DNA of 64,000 bases from TMP-86 sp039807285 (lineage in GTDB: Bacteria > Pseudomonadota > Gammaproteobacteria > Steroidobacterales > Steroidobacteraceae). The position numbers were made by a program, and so were the translations under genes. The notes under the pieces were generated by a model that was not told the DNA's origin, searched no databases, and worked only from the letters and a program-made list of their open reading frames with translations. Where the stretch lies: assembly GCA_044226785.1 (NCBI GenBank), contig JBGAGK010000012.1, positions 73,279 through 137,278 of the forward strand, in the 5' to 3' direction. This document shows positions 52,546 to 62,222 of this stretch, piece by piece (position 1 is the stretch's first letter; each line of letters begins with the position of its first letter).

Positions 52546-53171
52546 GAACGCTGCCGCGGTCCAGGGGCAGTCTTTCCGGACGGATCAGGCGTGGTGCGCG
52601 CCTGGTTGTGATATTCCCCGTTGGGTCTCATATCCACGGCAGATGCCAGCCGGTTGCTCATGTTGTAGAAGGCCGCGACCGCGGCGATGTCCCAGATGTC
52701 CCGCTCCGAAAAGCCCGCATCGCGAAGCCGCTGACGATGCTCCTCGCCGGTTTCCGCCGGATTCACGGTCAGGTGATGCGCGAAATCGAGCATGGCCCGC
52801 TGTCTGGGAGGAAGATCGGCCGCGCGGTAGTTCATCACCAGCATCTCGCCGAGCACCGGATCGCCCGAAAGCTTTCGCACGGCGGCGCCATGCGCGGTGA
52901 GGCAGTAGTAGCAGTGGTTGGCGGAAGACACGACCACCGCGATCATCTCTCGCTCGCACTTGCTCAGTCCGGATTCGGCCAGCATCAGGTCGTTGTAGAA
53001 CGCCGAAAACGTGCGGAGCTTGGCCTGGTCGAAGCTGTAGCAGGCAAGAACGTTCGGCACGAAACCCAGTTTCTCGTCGCAGACATCGAAATACTTGCGC
53101 ATGTCGGGATCGAGCTGTCCGCGCTCGGGCAGCGGAATGTTCAATGCCATTTTGTGGCTGGATCGACTCAT
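52542..53171 (-). CDS. AhpD-like carboxymuconolactone decarboxylase-family peroxidase
   Basis: 209 residues of the alkylhydroperoxidase-related group. The active-site motif is Cys87-x-x-Cys90 with His94 in NHCYYCLTAHGAAV. The helical family pattern is LGFVPNVLACYSFDQAKLRT, ESGLSKCEREMIAVVVSSAN, RQRAMLDFAHHLTVNPAETG and RDIWDIAAVAAFYNMSNRLA. ATG 53171 is chosen; the longer frame crosses the divergent helicase promoter region. It is coupled to the Nudix gene, suggesting a small oxidative-damage clean-up pair. Confidence 0.88.
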   Translation of the reverse strand: MSRSSHKMALNIPLPERGQLDPDMRKYFDVCDEKLGFVPNVLACYSFDQAKLRTFSAFYNDLMLAESGLSKCEREMIAVVVSSANHCYYCLTAHGAAVRKLSGDPVLGEMLVMNYRAADLPPRQRAMLDFAHHLTVNPAETGEEHRQRLRDAGFSERDIWDIAAVAAFYNMSNRLASAVDMRPNGEYHNQARTTPDPSGKTAPGPRQRS

Positions 53172-53294
53172 CGGCGGGGTTCCCCTGTGATCTGTCTCGT
53201 CGCAGACACGATAGCCGCAGGCCATGCTCCGAAGCCACATCTGAATGACTCCTTGTCTGGATATCCATACAGGTTTGACGATATAGTGCTCAGC

Positions 53295-55382
53295 ATGATC
53301 AAGTCCAGGCCCAGTTCCTTCGACAACCTCACCACTGCGCAGCGCAAGGCAGTGACCTACGGGAGCAGTGTCGAAGGCCAGGGGTTCAAATCCGGCCCGC
53401 TGCTCATCGTCGCCGGTGCCGGCACGGGCAAGACGCTGACACTGGCGCACCGTGTGGCGCATCTGGTGATCAACGGCGTGGATCCGGCGCGCATCCTGAT
53501 GCTGACTTTTACACGGCGCGCAGCCCAGGAGATGATCCGGCGTGCCCAGAGCATCGTGTCCGAGGTGATGTCGGAGCGTGGCAAGCTGGGCGATCGCAGT
53601 GTTGCCTCACGGCTGGTCTGGTCAGGAACTTTTCATGCAGTTGGCAGCCGTATCCTGAGGCTGTTCGCCCGGCATCTCGGTCTGTCCACCAACTTTTCGG
53701 TGATGGATCGGGCAGATGCCGCGGACCTCATGGATGTGATCCGCCACGAGCTGGGCTATTCGGCCAGGGAGAAGCGCTTTCCGCGCAAGGACGCGTGCCT
53801 TGCGATCTATTCCTACCGGGTCAACACCGGGCTTTCCCTGAAGCAGACCGTCGAGGAGCAGTTTCCCTGGTGCCGTGACTGGGTGGAGGACCTTGGAAAG
53901 CTGTACCGGGAATACGTGGCCCGAAAGCAGAAGAACAACGTCCTGGATTTCGACGACCTTCTGCTGTACTGGCACATGATGATGCAGAACGCCACGCTGG
54001 CGCAGAGCCTGGCACGCAATTTCGATCATGTGCTGGTGGACGAGTATCAGGATACCAGCCGGTTGCAGGGCGAGATCGTGCACGCGCTCAAGCCTGATGG
54101 AAGCGGCGTGACGGTGGTGGGCGATGATGCGCAGGCCATCTATTCGTTCCGTGCCGCCGCGGTGGACAATATCCTGGGGTTCGCGAACCGCTTCACCCCG
54201 AAGGCCGAGATCACGGTCCTGGCGCAGAATTACCGCTCGACCCAGCAGATCCTGGACAGTGCGAACGCGTTGATGGCCGAGGGCGCCCGCCAGCATCGCA
54301 AGGCGCTGATGAGTACCCGTCAGTCCTCCACGAAACCGCAGTACATAATGCTGGAGGATGCGCAGGGGCAGGCCGAGTACATCGTCAGCAAGATCCTGGC
54401 AACGCGCGAGATCGGCGGTTCCCTGCGCCGGCACGCGATCCTTTTTCGCAGCACCCATCACAGCGATGTGCTGGAAGTTGAACTGGCCCGGCGCAACATC
54501 CCGTTCGTGAAATACGGCGGCCTGAAGTTCCTGGAAGCTGCACACGTGAAGGACCTGATCAACGTGCTGCGCTGGGCCGAGAATCCGGGAAACGCAATCG
54601 CGGGCTTCCGGGTACTCAAGCTGGTCCCGGGCATGGGACCAGCCCATGCTCGCCAGGCACTGGCTCATCTGGAGGCGGGGAACTGGAGATTCGATGCGCT
54701 GCCCGGGTTTCCGGTGACGGCAACCCAACGAACCGACTGGAAGGCGTTCTGCACCCTGATGACGACGCTGGCCGACCCGAATACGCCCTGGGCAGGCCAG
54801 GTTCGCCTGGTACGCGACTGGTACAAGCCTCAGCTCGAGCGGATCTACGATGCTGCCTGGACCCGCCTGGGTGATCTCGAACAACTCGAGCAGATTGGCG
54901 CCCAGCATGGGACGCGCGAGAGGTTCCTGACCGAACTGACGCTCGATCCGCCGGTGGTCAGCAGCGACCAGGCCGGAGCGCCGTCAAAGGACGAGGACTA
55001 TGTCATCCTGTCCACCATCCATTCAGCCAAGGGGCAGGAATGGGACATGGTGTACCTGCTGAACGTCGCTGATGGAAATTTTCCCTCCGAATTCTCCACC
55101 GGCAAGCCGGAAATGATCGAAGAGGAACGCCGGCTTCTGTATGTGGCGATGACCCGTGCCCGCAACGAGCTGCACGTATGTGCCCCGCTCAAGTACCTCG
55201 TGACCCAGCAGGCCAGGCACGGCGATGCGCATGTCTATGGCGCCAGGAGCCGGTTCTTCACTGACAAGGTGATGGAAACGCTCGAGAAGACCAGTTACCG
55301 GAGCCTGCAGGGCGTTGAAAATCTGCAGGCATCGGATTCTGCCAGCGTCGATGTGGCCGCAAGGCTCAAGGACATGTGGTGA
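53295..55382 (+). CDS. UvrD/Rep-family ATP-dependent DNA helicase
   Basis: SF1A 3'-5' helicase of 695 residues. Motifs in order: Q motif LTTAQRKAV; Walker A AGAGTGKT at 40-47; Ia MLTFTRRAAQEMIRR; II DHVLVDEYQDTS; III VVGDDAQAIYSFRAA; IV LAQNYRSTQQIL; V ILSTIHSAKGQEWDMVYLLN; VI LLYVAMTRARNELHV. It is smaller than E. coli UvrD and resembles the shorter UvrD-like helicases. ATG 53295 lies just after an AT-rich stretch; the much longer open frame upstream is antisense to the AhpD-like gene. Confidence 0.93.
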   Translation: MIKSRPSSFDNLTTAQRKAVTYGSSVEGQGFKSGPLLIVAGAGTGKTLTLAHRVAHLVINGVDPARILMLTFTRRAAQEMIRRAQSIVSEVMSERGKLGDRSVASRLVWSGTFHAVGSRILRLFARHLGLSTNFSVMDRADAADLMDVIRHELGYSAREKRFPRKDACLAIYSYRVNTGLSLKQTVEEQFPWCRDWVEDLGKLYREYVARKQKNNVLDFDDLLLYWHMMMQNATLAQSLARNFDHVLVDEYQDTSRLQGEIVHALKPDGSGVTVVGDDAQAIYSFRAAAVDNILGFANRFTPKAEITVLAQNYRSTQQILDSANALMAEGARQHRKALMSTRQSSTKPQYIMLEDAQGQAEYIVSKILATREIGGSLRRHAILFRSTHHSDVLEVELARRNIPFVKYGGLKFLEAAHVKDLINVLRWAENPGNAIAGFRVLKLVPGMGPAHARQALAHLEAGNWRFDALPGFPVTATQRTDWKAFCTLMTTLADPNTPWAGQVRLVRDWYKPQLERIYDAAWTRLGDLEQLEQIGAQHGTRERFLTELTLDPPVVSSDQAGAPSKDEDYVILSTIHSAKGQEWDMVYLLNVADGNFPSEFSTGKPEMIEEERRLLYVAMTRARNELHVCAPLKYLVTQQARHGDAHVYGARSRFFTDKVMETLEKTSYRSLQGVENLQASDSASVDVAARLKDMW

Positions 55383-55422
55383 GCCGGACCGTCTGGCGAC
55401 GAGCCGCGGATTCCGCTGCTTT

Positions 55423-56286
55423 TCAGGGCTTGCGGAATTTCAGGGTGTAGCGGTCGGATTCACCGATCTTCAGATATTTGTCCCGGTCCTTCTCGCCGAG
55501 CATCAGTGTGGGCGGCAGGGTCCACACGCCTTCCTTGTAGTCCCGGGTGTCCCGAGGATTCGCATTGATTTCCGAGCGACCGGCCAGCCTGAAACCAGCG
55601 GCCTCGATGAGCTTGATGGCGTAATCCTCGTTGACGTAGCCGGACTTCGCCTTGGGATCCTGAGGCACGGCCGGATTTCCACGATGATCGGCGATGGCCA
55701 GGATCCCGCCGGGCTTGAGTGCCTTGAACATCAGGGACAGGGCCTTGTCCGCCCAGCCACCTTCTATCCAGTTATGCAGATTCCGGAAGGTCAGGATCAT
55801 GTCCACCGATCCAGCCGGAGCCATCTCGGTCACAGACGGTCCGAAAGGAACCGTGTGCAGGGTCCCCATCAGCTGCGGGTAACGGGCGAACAGGGCCTTC
55901 AAGGCCTTCAGGCTCTGGGTATCCTCCGCACCGGCGGACTTGGGCGGAGCCAGGGCTGCCGCATAGTGACCATGATCCTTGACCACCGGAGCGAGGATTT
56001 CGGCATACCAGCCGCCCCCGGGTGTGATCTCGATGATGGACATGTCACTGCGCAGACCAAAGAACTGCAGCGTCTGGCGCGGGTGACGGTAGACATCCCG
56101 GGCCCTGTTTTCGCTGGACCGTTGTTCCCCGGCCAGTGCCGTGTCGATCCGCTGGAGTGTCGCTGCATCGGTGCCTGAAGCGGCCGATCCGGATGCGACA
56201 GCGCCCAGGCAGGCAAGCATCCCGGCCGACAGGCATAGGGCGAGGAGGGGGAGATTCCGCCCACGTCGGGGGTGAGCGGTGATCAC
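55423..56286 (-). CDS. Exported class I SAM-dependent methyltransferase-like protein
   Basis: 287 residues from GTG 56286, giving MITAHPRRGRNLPLLALCLS and a signal peptide (LLALCLSAGMLACLGAVASG). The methyltransferase fold shows a SAM loop variant IIEITPGGGWYAEILAPVVK, then VDMILTFRNLHNWIEGGW and MFKALKPGGILAIADHRGNP. Predicted periplasmic methyltransferases of this kind are widespread, but their substrates are unknown and SAM supply in the periplasm is a puzzle. It lies 7 bp after the RRM gene on the same strand. Confidence 0.82.
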   Translation of the reverse strand: MITAHPRRGRNLPLLALCLSAGMLACLGAVASGSAASGTDAATLQRIDTALAGEQRSSENRARDVYRHPRQTLQFFGLRSDMSIIEITPGGGWYAEILAPVVKDHGHYAAALAPPKSAGAEDTQSLKALKALFARYPQLMGTLHTVPFGPSVTEMAPAGSVDMILTFRNLHNWIEGGWADKALSLMFKALKPGGILAIADHRGNPAVPQDPKAKSGYVNEDYAIKLIEAAGFRLAGRSEINANPRDTRDYKEGVWTLPPTLMLGEKDRDKYLKIGESDRYTLKFRKP

Positions 56287-56293
56287 GGGCGCA

Positions 56294-56590
56294 CTACCAA
56301 CGGCGCGGACCCCCGCCACCGCCACCGGGCGGGCGGGGAGCACGGGCTGGGCGCTCCTGCGCTTCGTTCACACGAAGAGGACGTCCTCCCATCTGGAAAC
56401 CATTCATTTGCTGTATGGCTGTCTGGGCATCGCTGGCTGCCATATCGACGAAACCGAATCCGCGCGGGCGCCCGGTTTCACGATCCATCACCAGTTTTAC
56501 CGATTCGACCTTTCCGTGCCGTTCGAACAGCTTGCGTAATTCGTCTTCTGTTGCCGAGAACGGCAGATTCCCCACGTAAATCGTCGTCAT
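56294..56590 (-). CDS. RRM-domain RNA-binding protein
   Basis: 98 residues with a single RNA-recognition motif. RNP2 is IYVGNL at 4-9 and RNP1 is RGFGFVDM at 43-50, with the usual SATEDELRKLFERHGKVESV helix between. A Gly/Arg/Pro-rich tail follows (PPGGGGGGPRRW). Bacterial proteins of this type resemble cyanobacterial Rbp proteins and often relate to cold or stress. A run of six Gly ends the tail. It precedes the methyltransferase gene in the same direction. Confidence 0.93.
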   Translation of the reverse strand: MTTIYVGNLPFSATEDELRKLFERHGKVESVKLVMDRETGRPRGFGFVDMAASDAQTAIQQMNGFQMGGRPLRVNEAQERPARAPRPPGGGGGGPRRW

Positions 56591-56794
56591 TCACCTTCTC
56601 TCAGTTAATTGGGCAAATTTTCCGACGCAGGCGGCTGGACCCCCTTGGCCACCCTTGCGCAGTCTCATTCACGCTCGATGCTACGCCAGGGTATGGCACT
56701 TTTCAATTCTCTGGCCAGGTCCCCATCCGGGGCGGTCCGCAACGATCCAGGGATGTCGCTGAGAGGGGTCCGGTGAGGATGTCCCGCTGCGCGC

Positions 56795-58747
56795 TCAGTC
56801 ACCCTCAAGGTAGGCATAGCCATCCAGTTCGGTTTCGTAGAACCGCTTGAACGCCTGGCTCTGCGCCAGGCTGATCCGGCCTTCCCGTACCGCCCGCTCG
56901 CAGTCCCGTGCCAGCCGTGGCGACAGTTCGTCCGTGTCATATTCCATGTATTCCAGCACCCTGTTGGCGGTATCGCCCTTGACGATTTCCTCGATCCACC
57001 AGCCGCCTTCGTCGTGCAGGCGGATATGTACGACGTGGGTATCCCCGAACAGGTTGTGCAGGTCGCCCAGGGTCTCCTGATAGGCGCCGACCAGGAATGC
57101 CGCGAGGTAGTAGCGTTCCCCGGCAACCAGGTCATGCACCTCCAGGGTGCGTTTGGTTTCCCGCGGATGGACGAAGCGATCGATCTTGCCGTCTGAATCG
57201 CAGGTGATATCCGCGAGCACCGCATTCCGGGTCGGCCGCTCGTTCAATCGGTGGATGGGCATGATCGGAAACAGCTGCCCGATGGCCCAGCTGTCGGGGA
57301 GGGACTGGAATATGGAGATGTTGCAGAAATAAGTGTCGCTGAGCATGACCTCGAGATCCGCGAGTTCCTCGGGGATTTCGTCGAGCTTGCGGCACAGGTC
57401 CCGGATCTTCGCGCACGTGCCCCAGAACAGCCGTTCGGCAAGACCCCGGAACTCAAGGTTCAGATAACCCAGGTTGAACATCTGCAGTGCCTGCTCGCGC
57501 GCCTGGAAGGCATCGTGATAACACTCCACCAGGCGCCGCTCACTGACGGTTCGGAAGCTGTCGTACAGGTCCCTTACCGGTGCGGGCAGTGCGTCGCGAT
57601 CCACCGCTTCGTCACTGCCTCCGTTGCTGATCCGCATCTGGTCGAGCTGCGACCGGCCCGGCACATCGAACACCAGCACGCTGTGGTGAGCGGCGATGGC
57701 GCGGCCGGATTCGCTGATGAGCATCGGGTGCGGAACCCGGCGGGCATCGCACACGCTCTTGATCCGGTACACCACATCACTGGCGTACTCGTTGAGCGTG
57801 TAGTTCATCGAGGATTCGTAGTTGGTGCCACTGCCGTCATAGTCCACCCCGAGGCCGCCGCCAATGTCGATGTACTGCAGGCCTGCGCCCATGCTCTTGA
57901 GCTCGGCGTAGACATGAGCCAGCTCGTTGATGGCGTCCTTGACCCGGCGGATGTCCTGCAGCTGGCTGCCGGTGTGGCAGTGAACCAGTTGCAGGCAGTC
58001 GAGCATGTCGTGCTGCGCGAGCAGCGCATGGAGGTTGAGGATCTCGGTGATGAACAACCCGAACTTGGATTTCTCGCCGGCCGATTCGCGCCAGCGGCCG
58101 GCACCCTCGCTGGCCAGCTTGACGCGCACGCCGATGCGCGGTCGCACCTCGTGAAGTCTGGCCTGTTTCAGGATCAGGTGGATTTCCTCGAAGTTCTCCA
58201 CGACGGGGATGATGGTGCGGCCGAGCTTGGTGGCCAGGATCACCGCCTCGATGTAGCTTTCGTCCTTGAACCCGTTGCAGATGACCAGCCGGTCGGGCGA
58301 ATTCTCGGTGATGGACATCACCGCCAGCAGTTCGGGTTTGGAGCCCACCTCGAGGCCGAATCCGAATTCGCGCCCGTAGCGGAAGACTTCCTCGACCACC
58401 AGGCGCTGCTGGTTGACCTTGATGGGGAAGACGGCGGCATAGCGGTTGCGATAGTCGTTTTCCGAGATGGCACTGGCGAACGCCTCGGAGAGCTGGCGCA
58501 GGCGATTGGCCAGGATGTCGGAGAAGCGGATGACCACGGGTGTGGCCAGGTCGCGCGCGGCCAGTCCCTGCACCACCTCGAACAGGTCGATTTCCTGCGA
58601 TGGGTTGCCGTGCGGGCGCACCACCACATGACCCAGATCATTGATGCCGAAATACCCCTTCCCCCAGGCATCGGTCCGGTACAGATCGAGCGCGTCTGCC
58701 GTGCTCCAGCCCAGATTGGCGCCTGTGCGCTTTGAGGAAGTGTTCAT
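56795..58747 (-). CDS. speA: Biosynthetic arginine decarboxylase
   Basis: PLP enzyme converting arginine to agmatine for polyamine synthesis, 650 residues. The PLP Lys lies in FPIKVNQQRLVVEEVFRYGR. Other fold III features are GLEVGSKPELLAVM, LVHCHTGSQLQDI, YIDIGGGLGVDYDGSGTNYE and LISESGRAIAAHHSVLVFD, and near the C-terminus CDSDGKIDRFVHP and LHDEGGWWIEEIVKGDTANR. ATG 58747 is chosen from several in-frame options because it gives the usual start before NLGWSTADALDLYRTDAWGK. It is divergent from the GST gene, beyond which lies homospermidine synthase. Confidence 0.95.
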   Translation of the reverse strand: MNTSSKRTGANLGWSTADALDLYRTDAWGKGYFGINDLGHVVVRPHGNPSQEIDLFEVVQGLAARDLATPVVIRFSDILANRLRQLSEAFASAISENDYRNRYAAVFPIKVNQQRLVVEEVFRYGREFGFGLEVGSKPELLAVMSITENSPDRLVICNGFKDESYIEAVILATKLGRTIIPVVENFEEIHLILKQARLHEVRPRIGVRVKLASEGAGRWRESAGEKSKFGLFITEILNLHALLAQHDMLDCLQLVHCHTGSQLQDIRRVKDAINELAHVYAELKSMGAGLQYIDIGGGLGVDYDGSGTNYESSMNYTLNEYASDVVYRIKSVCDARRVPHPMLISESGRAIAAHHSVLVFDVPGRSQLDQMRISNGGSDEAVDRDALPAPVRDLYDSFRTVSERRLVECYHDAFQAREQALQMFNLGYLNLEFRGLAERLFWGTCAKIRDLCRKLDEIPEELADLEVMLSDTYFCNISIFQSLPDSWAIGQLFPIMPIHRLNERPTRNAVLADITCDSDGKIDRFVHPRETKRTLEVHDLVAGERYYLAAFLVGAYQETLGDLHNLFGDTHVVHIRLHDEGGWWIEEIVKGDTANRVLEYMEYDTDELSPRLARDCERAVREGRISLAQSQAFKRFYETELDGYAYLEGD

Positions 58748-58836
58748 CGCGCGCGAAAGATAGCAAATCGGTCCGTGAAGTAAATGAGCAGGGCGGCTGC
58801 ACCGATGGCATTGCCGCGATCCGCTACAATCCGCGC

Positions 58837-59496
58837 ATGGCGTTGACCTTGTATTGGGGCAGTGGCAGTCCATTTTCCTGGCGCGTGATGCTTGCGCTGG
58901 AACACAAGCGCCTGCCCTACACATCGGAGCAGTTGCATTTCGACAAGCAGGAGCATCAGTCGCCGCACATGCTCAAGCTGAACCCCCGGGGCCGCGTCCC
59001 GGTGCTCAAGGACGATGACTACGTGGTTTTCGAATCGCTGGCGGTGCTGTACTACCTGGACCTGAGGCACCCCGATCCGCCGATCTTCGGCACCAGCCCG
59101 CAGGAGGCCGGCGTCATCATGCGCGTCTGCCTGGAATTCCAGGCCTATGCGGAGCCTGCGTTGCTGAATATCTGCAATGCCGTGTTCTCCAACCAGGTGG
59201 AAGGGCGCCTGGAGGAACTGTCCGATGCCATGCACGTGGTGGCGCGCGAGGCGCGTACCATCGAAGGCAGGCTGAGCCGGGAGGACTGGGTGGTCGGCCT
59301 GCAGTATTCAGCGGCGGACATGGTGATCTTTCCGGACATCCAGTTGCTGCGCCGGGCGCTGGCCCGGCCGCAGGCCCGCGAACTCAGCGCCAGGTTCCTG
59401 CCGATGGAACGCAACTATCCGGCATTGGCCCGATGGATCGCGCGGATCGAGGCCTTGCCCGGCTACCAGCAGACCTATCCTCCGCACTGGCGATAG
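58837..59496 (+). CDS. Glutathione S-transferase family protein
   Basis: 219 residues. The N-terminal thioredoxin-like domain reads MALTLYWGSGSPFSWRVMLA, with Ser in the catalytic position area, then LKLNPRGRVPVLKDDDYVVF and ESLAVLYYLDLRHPD, which form the glutathione-binding site. A C-terminal all-helical domain follows (EDWVVGLQYSAADMVIFPDI, ALARWIARIEALPGYQQTYP). The substrate is unknown. It sits between the divergent speA and hss. Confidence 0.88.
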   Translation: MALTLYWGSGSPFSWRVMLALEHKRLPYTSEQLHFDKQEHQSPHMLKLNPRGRVPVLKDDDYVVFESLAVLYYLDLRHPDPPIFGTSPQEAGVIMRVCLEFQAYAEPALLNICNAVFSNQVEGRLEELSDAMHVVAREARTIEGRLSREDWVVGLQYSAADMVIFPDIQLLRRALARPQARELSARFLPMERNYPALARWIARIEALPGYQQTYPPHWR

Positions 59497-59623
59497 CCGG
59501 GCCTGGCGCGGCCGCCCGCCATGCGAGGTCACGGTACCGGGTACTTGAGCGGCGCTTGCCGCCACAGGTACCCTTGATTCCTGGCCCATGTCACGGGTCG
59601 CACGCAGAGCAGAGAGGATTCAG

Positions 59624-61042
59624 ATGTCGCAACACGTCGTGCATACCCGTTTTCCGGGCCGGATCGTCATGGTGGGCTTCGGCAGCATCGGCAGGGGCAT
59701 CTTGCCGCTGATCCTGCGGCACGTCGGTGTGGCGGCACAGCAAATCTGCATCATCACCGCCGATGATTCCGGCCGTGCCGAGGCTGCGGAGTTCGGGGTC
59801 GAATACCTGGTCAGACCGCTGGAGCGGAGCAACTACCGTGAGGTGCTCGAACCGCGGCTTTCGAAGGGCGATTTCCTGTTGAACCTGTCAGTGGACGTTT
59901 CCAGCGTCGCCCTGATCGAACTGTGCCGTGAACGCGGTGCCCTGTACCTCGATACCTGCATCGAGCCCTGGCCGGGAGGCTACACGGATCCGGGCATTTC
60001 CCTGGCACGACGCACCAACTATGCGTTGCGGGAGGAAGCGTTGAAGCTCCGTTCTCCCAGGGGCCGGGCGCCGACGGCGGTTCTTACGCACGGCGCCAAT
60101 CCTGGCCTCGTGTCGCACCTCCTGAAGCAGGCGCTGATCAACATCGCCGGTGACACGGGTGTTGCAGCGGCCGAGCCGCGCAGCCGGGAGGACTGGGCAC
60201 GACTGGCGATGCAGGTGGGGGTGAAGGTCGTACATATCGCCGAGCGGGATACCCAGGTCACCAACGTGCCCAAGCGCATGAATGAATTCGTGAACACCTG
60301 GTCGGTGGATGGCTTCGTCAGCGAGGGCTCGCAGCCGGCAGAGCTCGGTTGGGGTTCCCACGAGCACAGCTTTCCTCCGGACGGGAATCGCTTCGATTTC
60401 GGTCCCCGATGCGCCATTTATCTGAACCGGCCCGGCGCCGCCACAAGGGTGCGGACCTGGACTCCCAGGGCCGGGCACTTCCACGGATTTCTCATCACCC
60501 ATGGCGAGTCGATCTCCATCGCCGATTACTTCACGGTGGGTCAGGCTGGTGAGGTGACCTACCGCCCGACCGTGCACTATGCCTATCACCCCTGCAATGC
60601 GGCCGTGACCTCGGTTCATGAACTGGCCGGGCGCAACTGGGTGATGCAGGAGAGCAAGCGCATCCTCAACGAGGACATCATCGGTGGCATTGATGAGCTG
60701 GGCGTGCTGCTGGCCGGCCACAGGAAGAATGCCTACTGGTACGGGTCGCAGCTGTCCATCGAGGAGGCCCGCCGGCTCGCACCTCACAACAGTGCTACCA
60801 GCCTGCAGGTCACCATCGCGGCACTCGCCGGCATGATCTACGCGATGGAGCATCCCGACCTAGGCGTGGTCGAACCGGACGAGCTGGACTATCGTCGCAT
60901 CCTGCAGATCTGCATGCCCTATCTGGGTCCCGTGGTGGGCGCGTACAGCGACTGGACTCCTCTCCATCAGCGTGAGCGCCTGTTCAAGGAGGACCTGGAT
61001 ACTTCCGATCCCTGGCAATTCCGCAACATCCGGGTGGTCTGA
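59624..61042 (+). CDS. hss: Homospermidine synthase
   Basis: NAD-dependent enzyme that builds homospermidine from putrescine (or putrescine and spermidine), 472 residues. The nucleotide loop is MVGFGSIGRGILPL. Conserved blocks include LLNLSVDVSSVALIELCRER, YLDTCIEPWPGGYTDP, LTHGANPGLVSHLLKQAL, QPAELGWGSHEH and AYHPCNAAVTSVHELAGRNW. ATG 59624 follows AGAGAGGA and is preferred over the ORF start at 59588. With speA on the other side of the GST gene it suggests a homospermidine-type polyamine profile. No agmatine-to-putrescine enzyme is in the window. Confidence 0.93.
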   Translation: MSQHVVHTRFPGRIVMVGFGSIGRGILPLILRHVGVAAQQICIITADDSGRAEAAEFGVEYLVRPLERSNYREVLEPRLSKGDFLLNLSVDVSSVALIELCRERGALYLDTCIEPWPGGYTDPGISLARRTNYALREEALKLRSPRGRAPTAVLTHGANPGLVSHLLKQALINIAGDTGVAAAEPRSREDWARLAMQVGVKVVHIAERDTQVTNVPKRMNEFVNTWSVDGFVSEGSQPAELGWGSHEHSFPPDGNRFDFGPRCAIYLNRPGAATRVRTWTPRAGHFHGFLITHGESISIADYFTVGQAGEVTYRPTVHYAYHPCNAAVTSVHELAGRNWVMQESKRILNEDIIGGIDELGVLLAGHRKNAYWYGSQLSIEEARRLAPHNSATSLQVTIAALAGMIYAMEHPDLGVVEPDELDYRRILQICMPYLGPVVGAYSDWTPLHQRERLFKEDLDTSDPWQFRNIRVV

Positions 61043-61104
61043 GGGTCGAAATGCCGCGCGCATCCGGAGGCGCGAGGAGAGCCTGCCGTCCCTGATGCGT
61101 ACGT

Positions 61105-61626
61105 CTATGGGTCAGGTCGGCTGCCATAGGCGATTGCGGTGACGATGAATCGCCGCGCTCCCCCCGGCAGATCCACGCGGACCTCATCGTCCATCGCGCA
61201 GCGCAGCAGTGCCTTGCCCATGGGGGAGTCCATGCTGAGGTAGTCGGGGGACAGGTCGAACTCGTCCGGTCCCACGATGCGACACCAGCGGGTGCTGCCT
61301 TGCTCGTCTTCGATCCTCACCCATGCGCCGAAGTACACACGCGAGGAATCGCGCCGGACCGTGGCACCCGGGTCGACGATGGTCATGCCCTCGAGGCGCT
61401 TGCGCAGGAAGCGCACCCTGCGGTCGATTTCCCGCAGGCGCTTCTTGCCATAGGTGTACTCCGCATTCTCCGACCGGTCGCCCTGCGCAGCCGCTTCAGC
61501 CACCGACTGGGTGACGCGCGGGCGTTCCACGCGCCAAAGCTGGTCCAGTTCTTCGCGCAGCCGGCGGGCGCCTTCGGGTGTGATGTATCTGGAGCCTGCT
61601 GGCTGTGGTGGCCGGTAGCGTGTCAT
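61105..61626 (-). CDS. greB: Transcription elongation factor GreB
   Basis: Rescues backtracked RNA polymerase by stimulating transcript cleavage, 173 residues. The coiled-coil tip with acidic residues is AAAQGDRSENAEYTYGKKRL. The C-terminal FKBP-like domain has VYFGAWVRIEDEQGSTRWCR, IVGPDEFD and SMDSPMGKALLRC. GDRSENAEYTYGKKRLREID with RRVRFLRKRLEGM is the GreB rather than GreA form. ATG 61626 follows CAGGAA and fits the family start (TRYRPP). It is convergent with hss. Confidence 0.94.
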   Translation of the reverse strand: MTRYRPPQPAGSRYITPEGARRLREELDQLWRVERPRVTQSVAEAAAQGDRSENAEYTYGKKRLREIDRRVRFLRKRLEGMTIVDPGATVRRDSSRVYFGAWVRIEDEQGSTRWCRIVGPDEFDLSPDYLSMDSPMGKALLRCAMDDEVRVDLPGGARRFIVTAIAYGSRPDP

Positions 61627-61733
61627 GCATGATTCCTGGCGTTGCAAGCCCGTGATTCAAGTCCCGATGTGCCTGGCGCCAATGTGTCGGGCTTCACGGA
61701 ACACCGTTATATATGTCCTTAAGCTGCGGACTC

Positions 61734-61931
61734 ATGGGCGTCAAGTACTACACCCACTTCATCTCGCAGGAAAGCGGAGCGGTCGATTACGAGGAGTACC
61801 GCGGCGTGGTGGAGTTGTGCGGTCGGCCGGAGAAGGTCGACGGCGACCAGGAGATCGCCCGAGTGCTGGCCCGGAGTTTCGACCTGCAGGCGGAGGACAT
61901 CCAGGTCCTGCAGTGGCAACAGTTGCATTGA
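61734..61931 (+). CDS. Small conserved hypothetical protein
   Basis: 65 residues from ATG 61734: MGVKYYTHFISQESGAVDYE, EYRGVVELCGRPEKV and ending DIQVLQWQQLH. An in-frame ATG at 61713 would add seven residues. It is soluble, without signal. Small proteins with this YYTHFIS start and VLQW end occur in related bacteria as I recall; the role is unknown. A strong terminator follows 48 bp after the stop, supporting a real transcript. Confidence 0.6.
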   Translation: MGVKYYTHFISQESGAVDYEEYRGVVELCGRPEKVDGDQEIARVLARSFDLQAEDIQVLQWQQLH

Positions 61932-61979
61932 ATCCCCTGGCGGACTTTACTTCCCTTCATCTCAAGTCCGCACCTCATG

Positions 61980-62009
61980 CCCCGGGACCCAAAATCCCGG
62001 GGTTTTTTT
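61980..62009 (+). terminator. Rho-independent terminator
   Basis: 8-bp GC stem CCCCGGGA/TCCCGGGG with a 7-nt loop, then seven T. It ends the small-protein transcript before lemA. Confidence 0.9.
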
Positions 62010-62222
62010 GGCCAACTGGATTCCGGTGCAAGGTGATACCGGCACCATTCTTTCGTCCAGCCGAGAGCACGTACTCGACCGCCTGCCACAAGCCCGTGTC
62101 GACGCCACCATTCGCGCTGGTTGACGGCCAGTACAGGCTTCGCGTGTAATTCCTGCCTCTCGTGACCTGCGGGATGAATTCCCGACGAGCACCCTCATCT
62201 TACGGAAAGCCACGGAGGATCT

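Noticed and set aside
61962..62213. 83-residue minus-strand ORF over the terminator before lemA
   Set aside because: It spans the Rho-independent hairpin and is Arg/Ser-rich with no motif.
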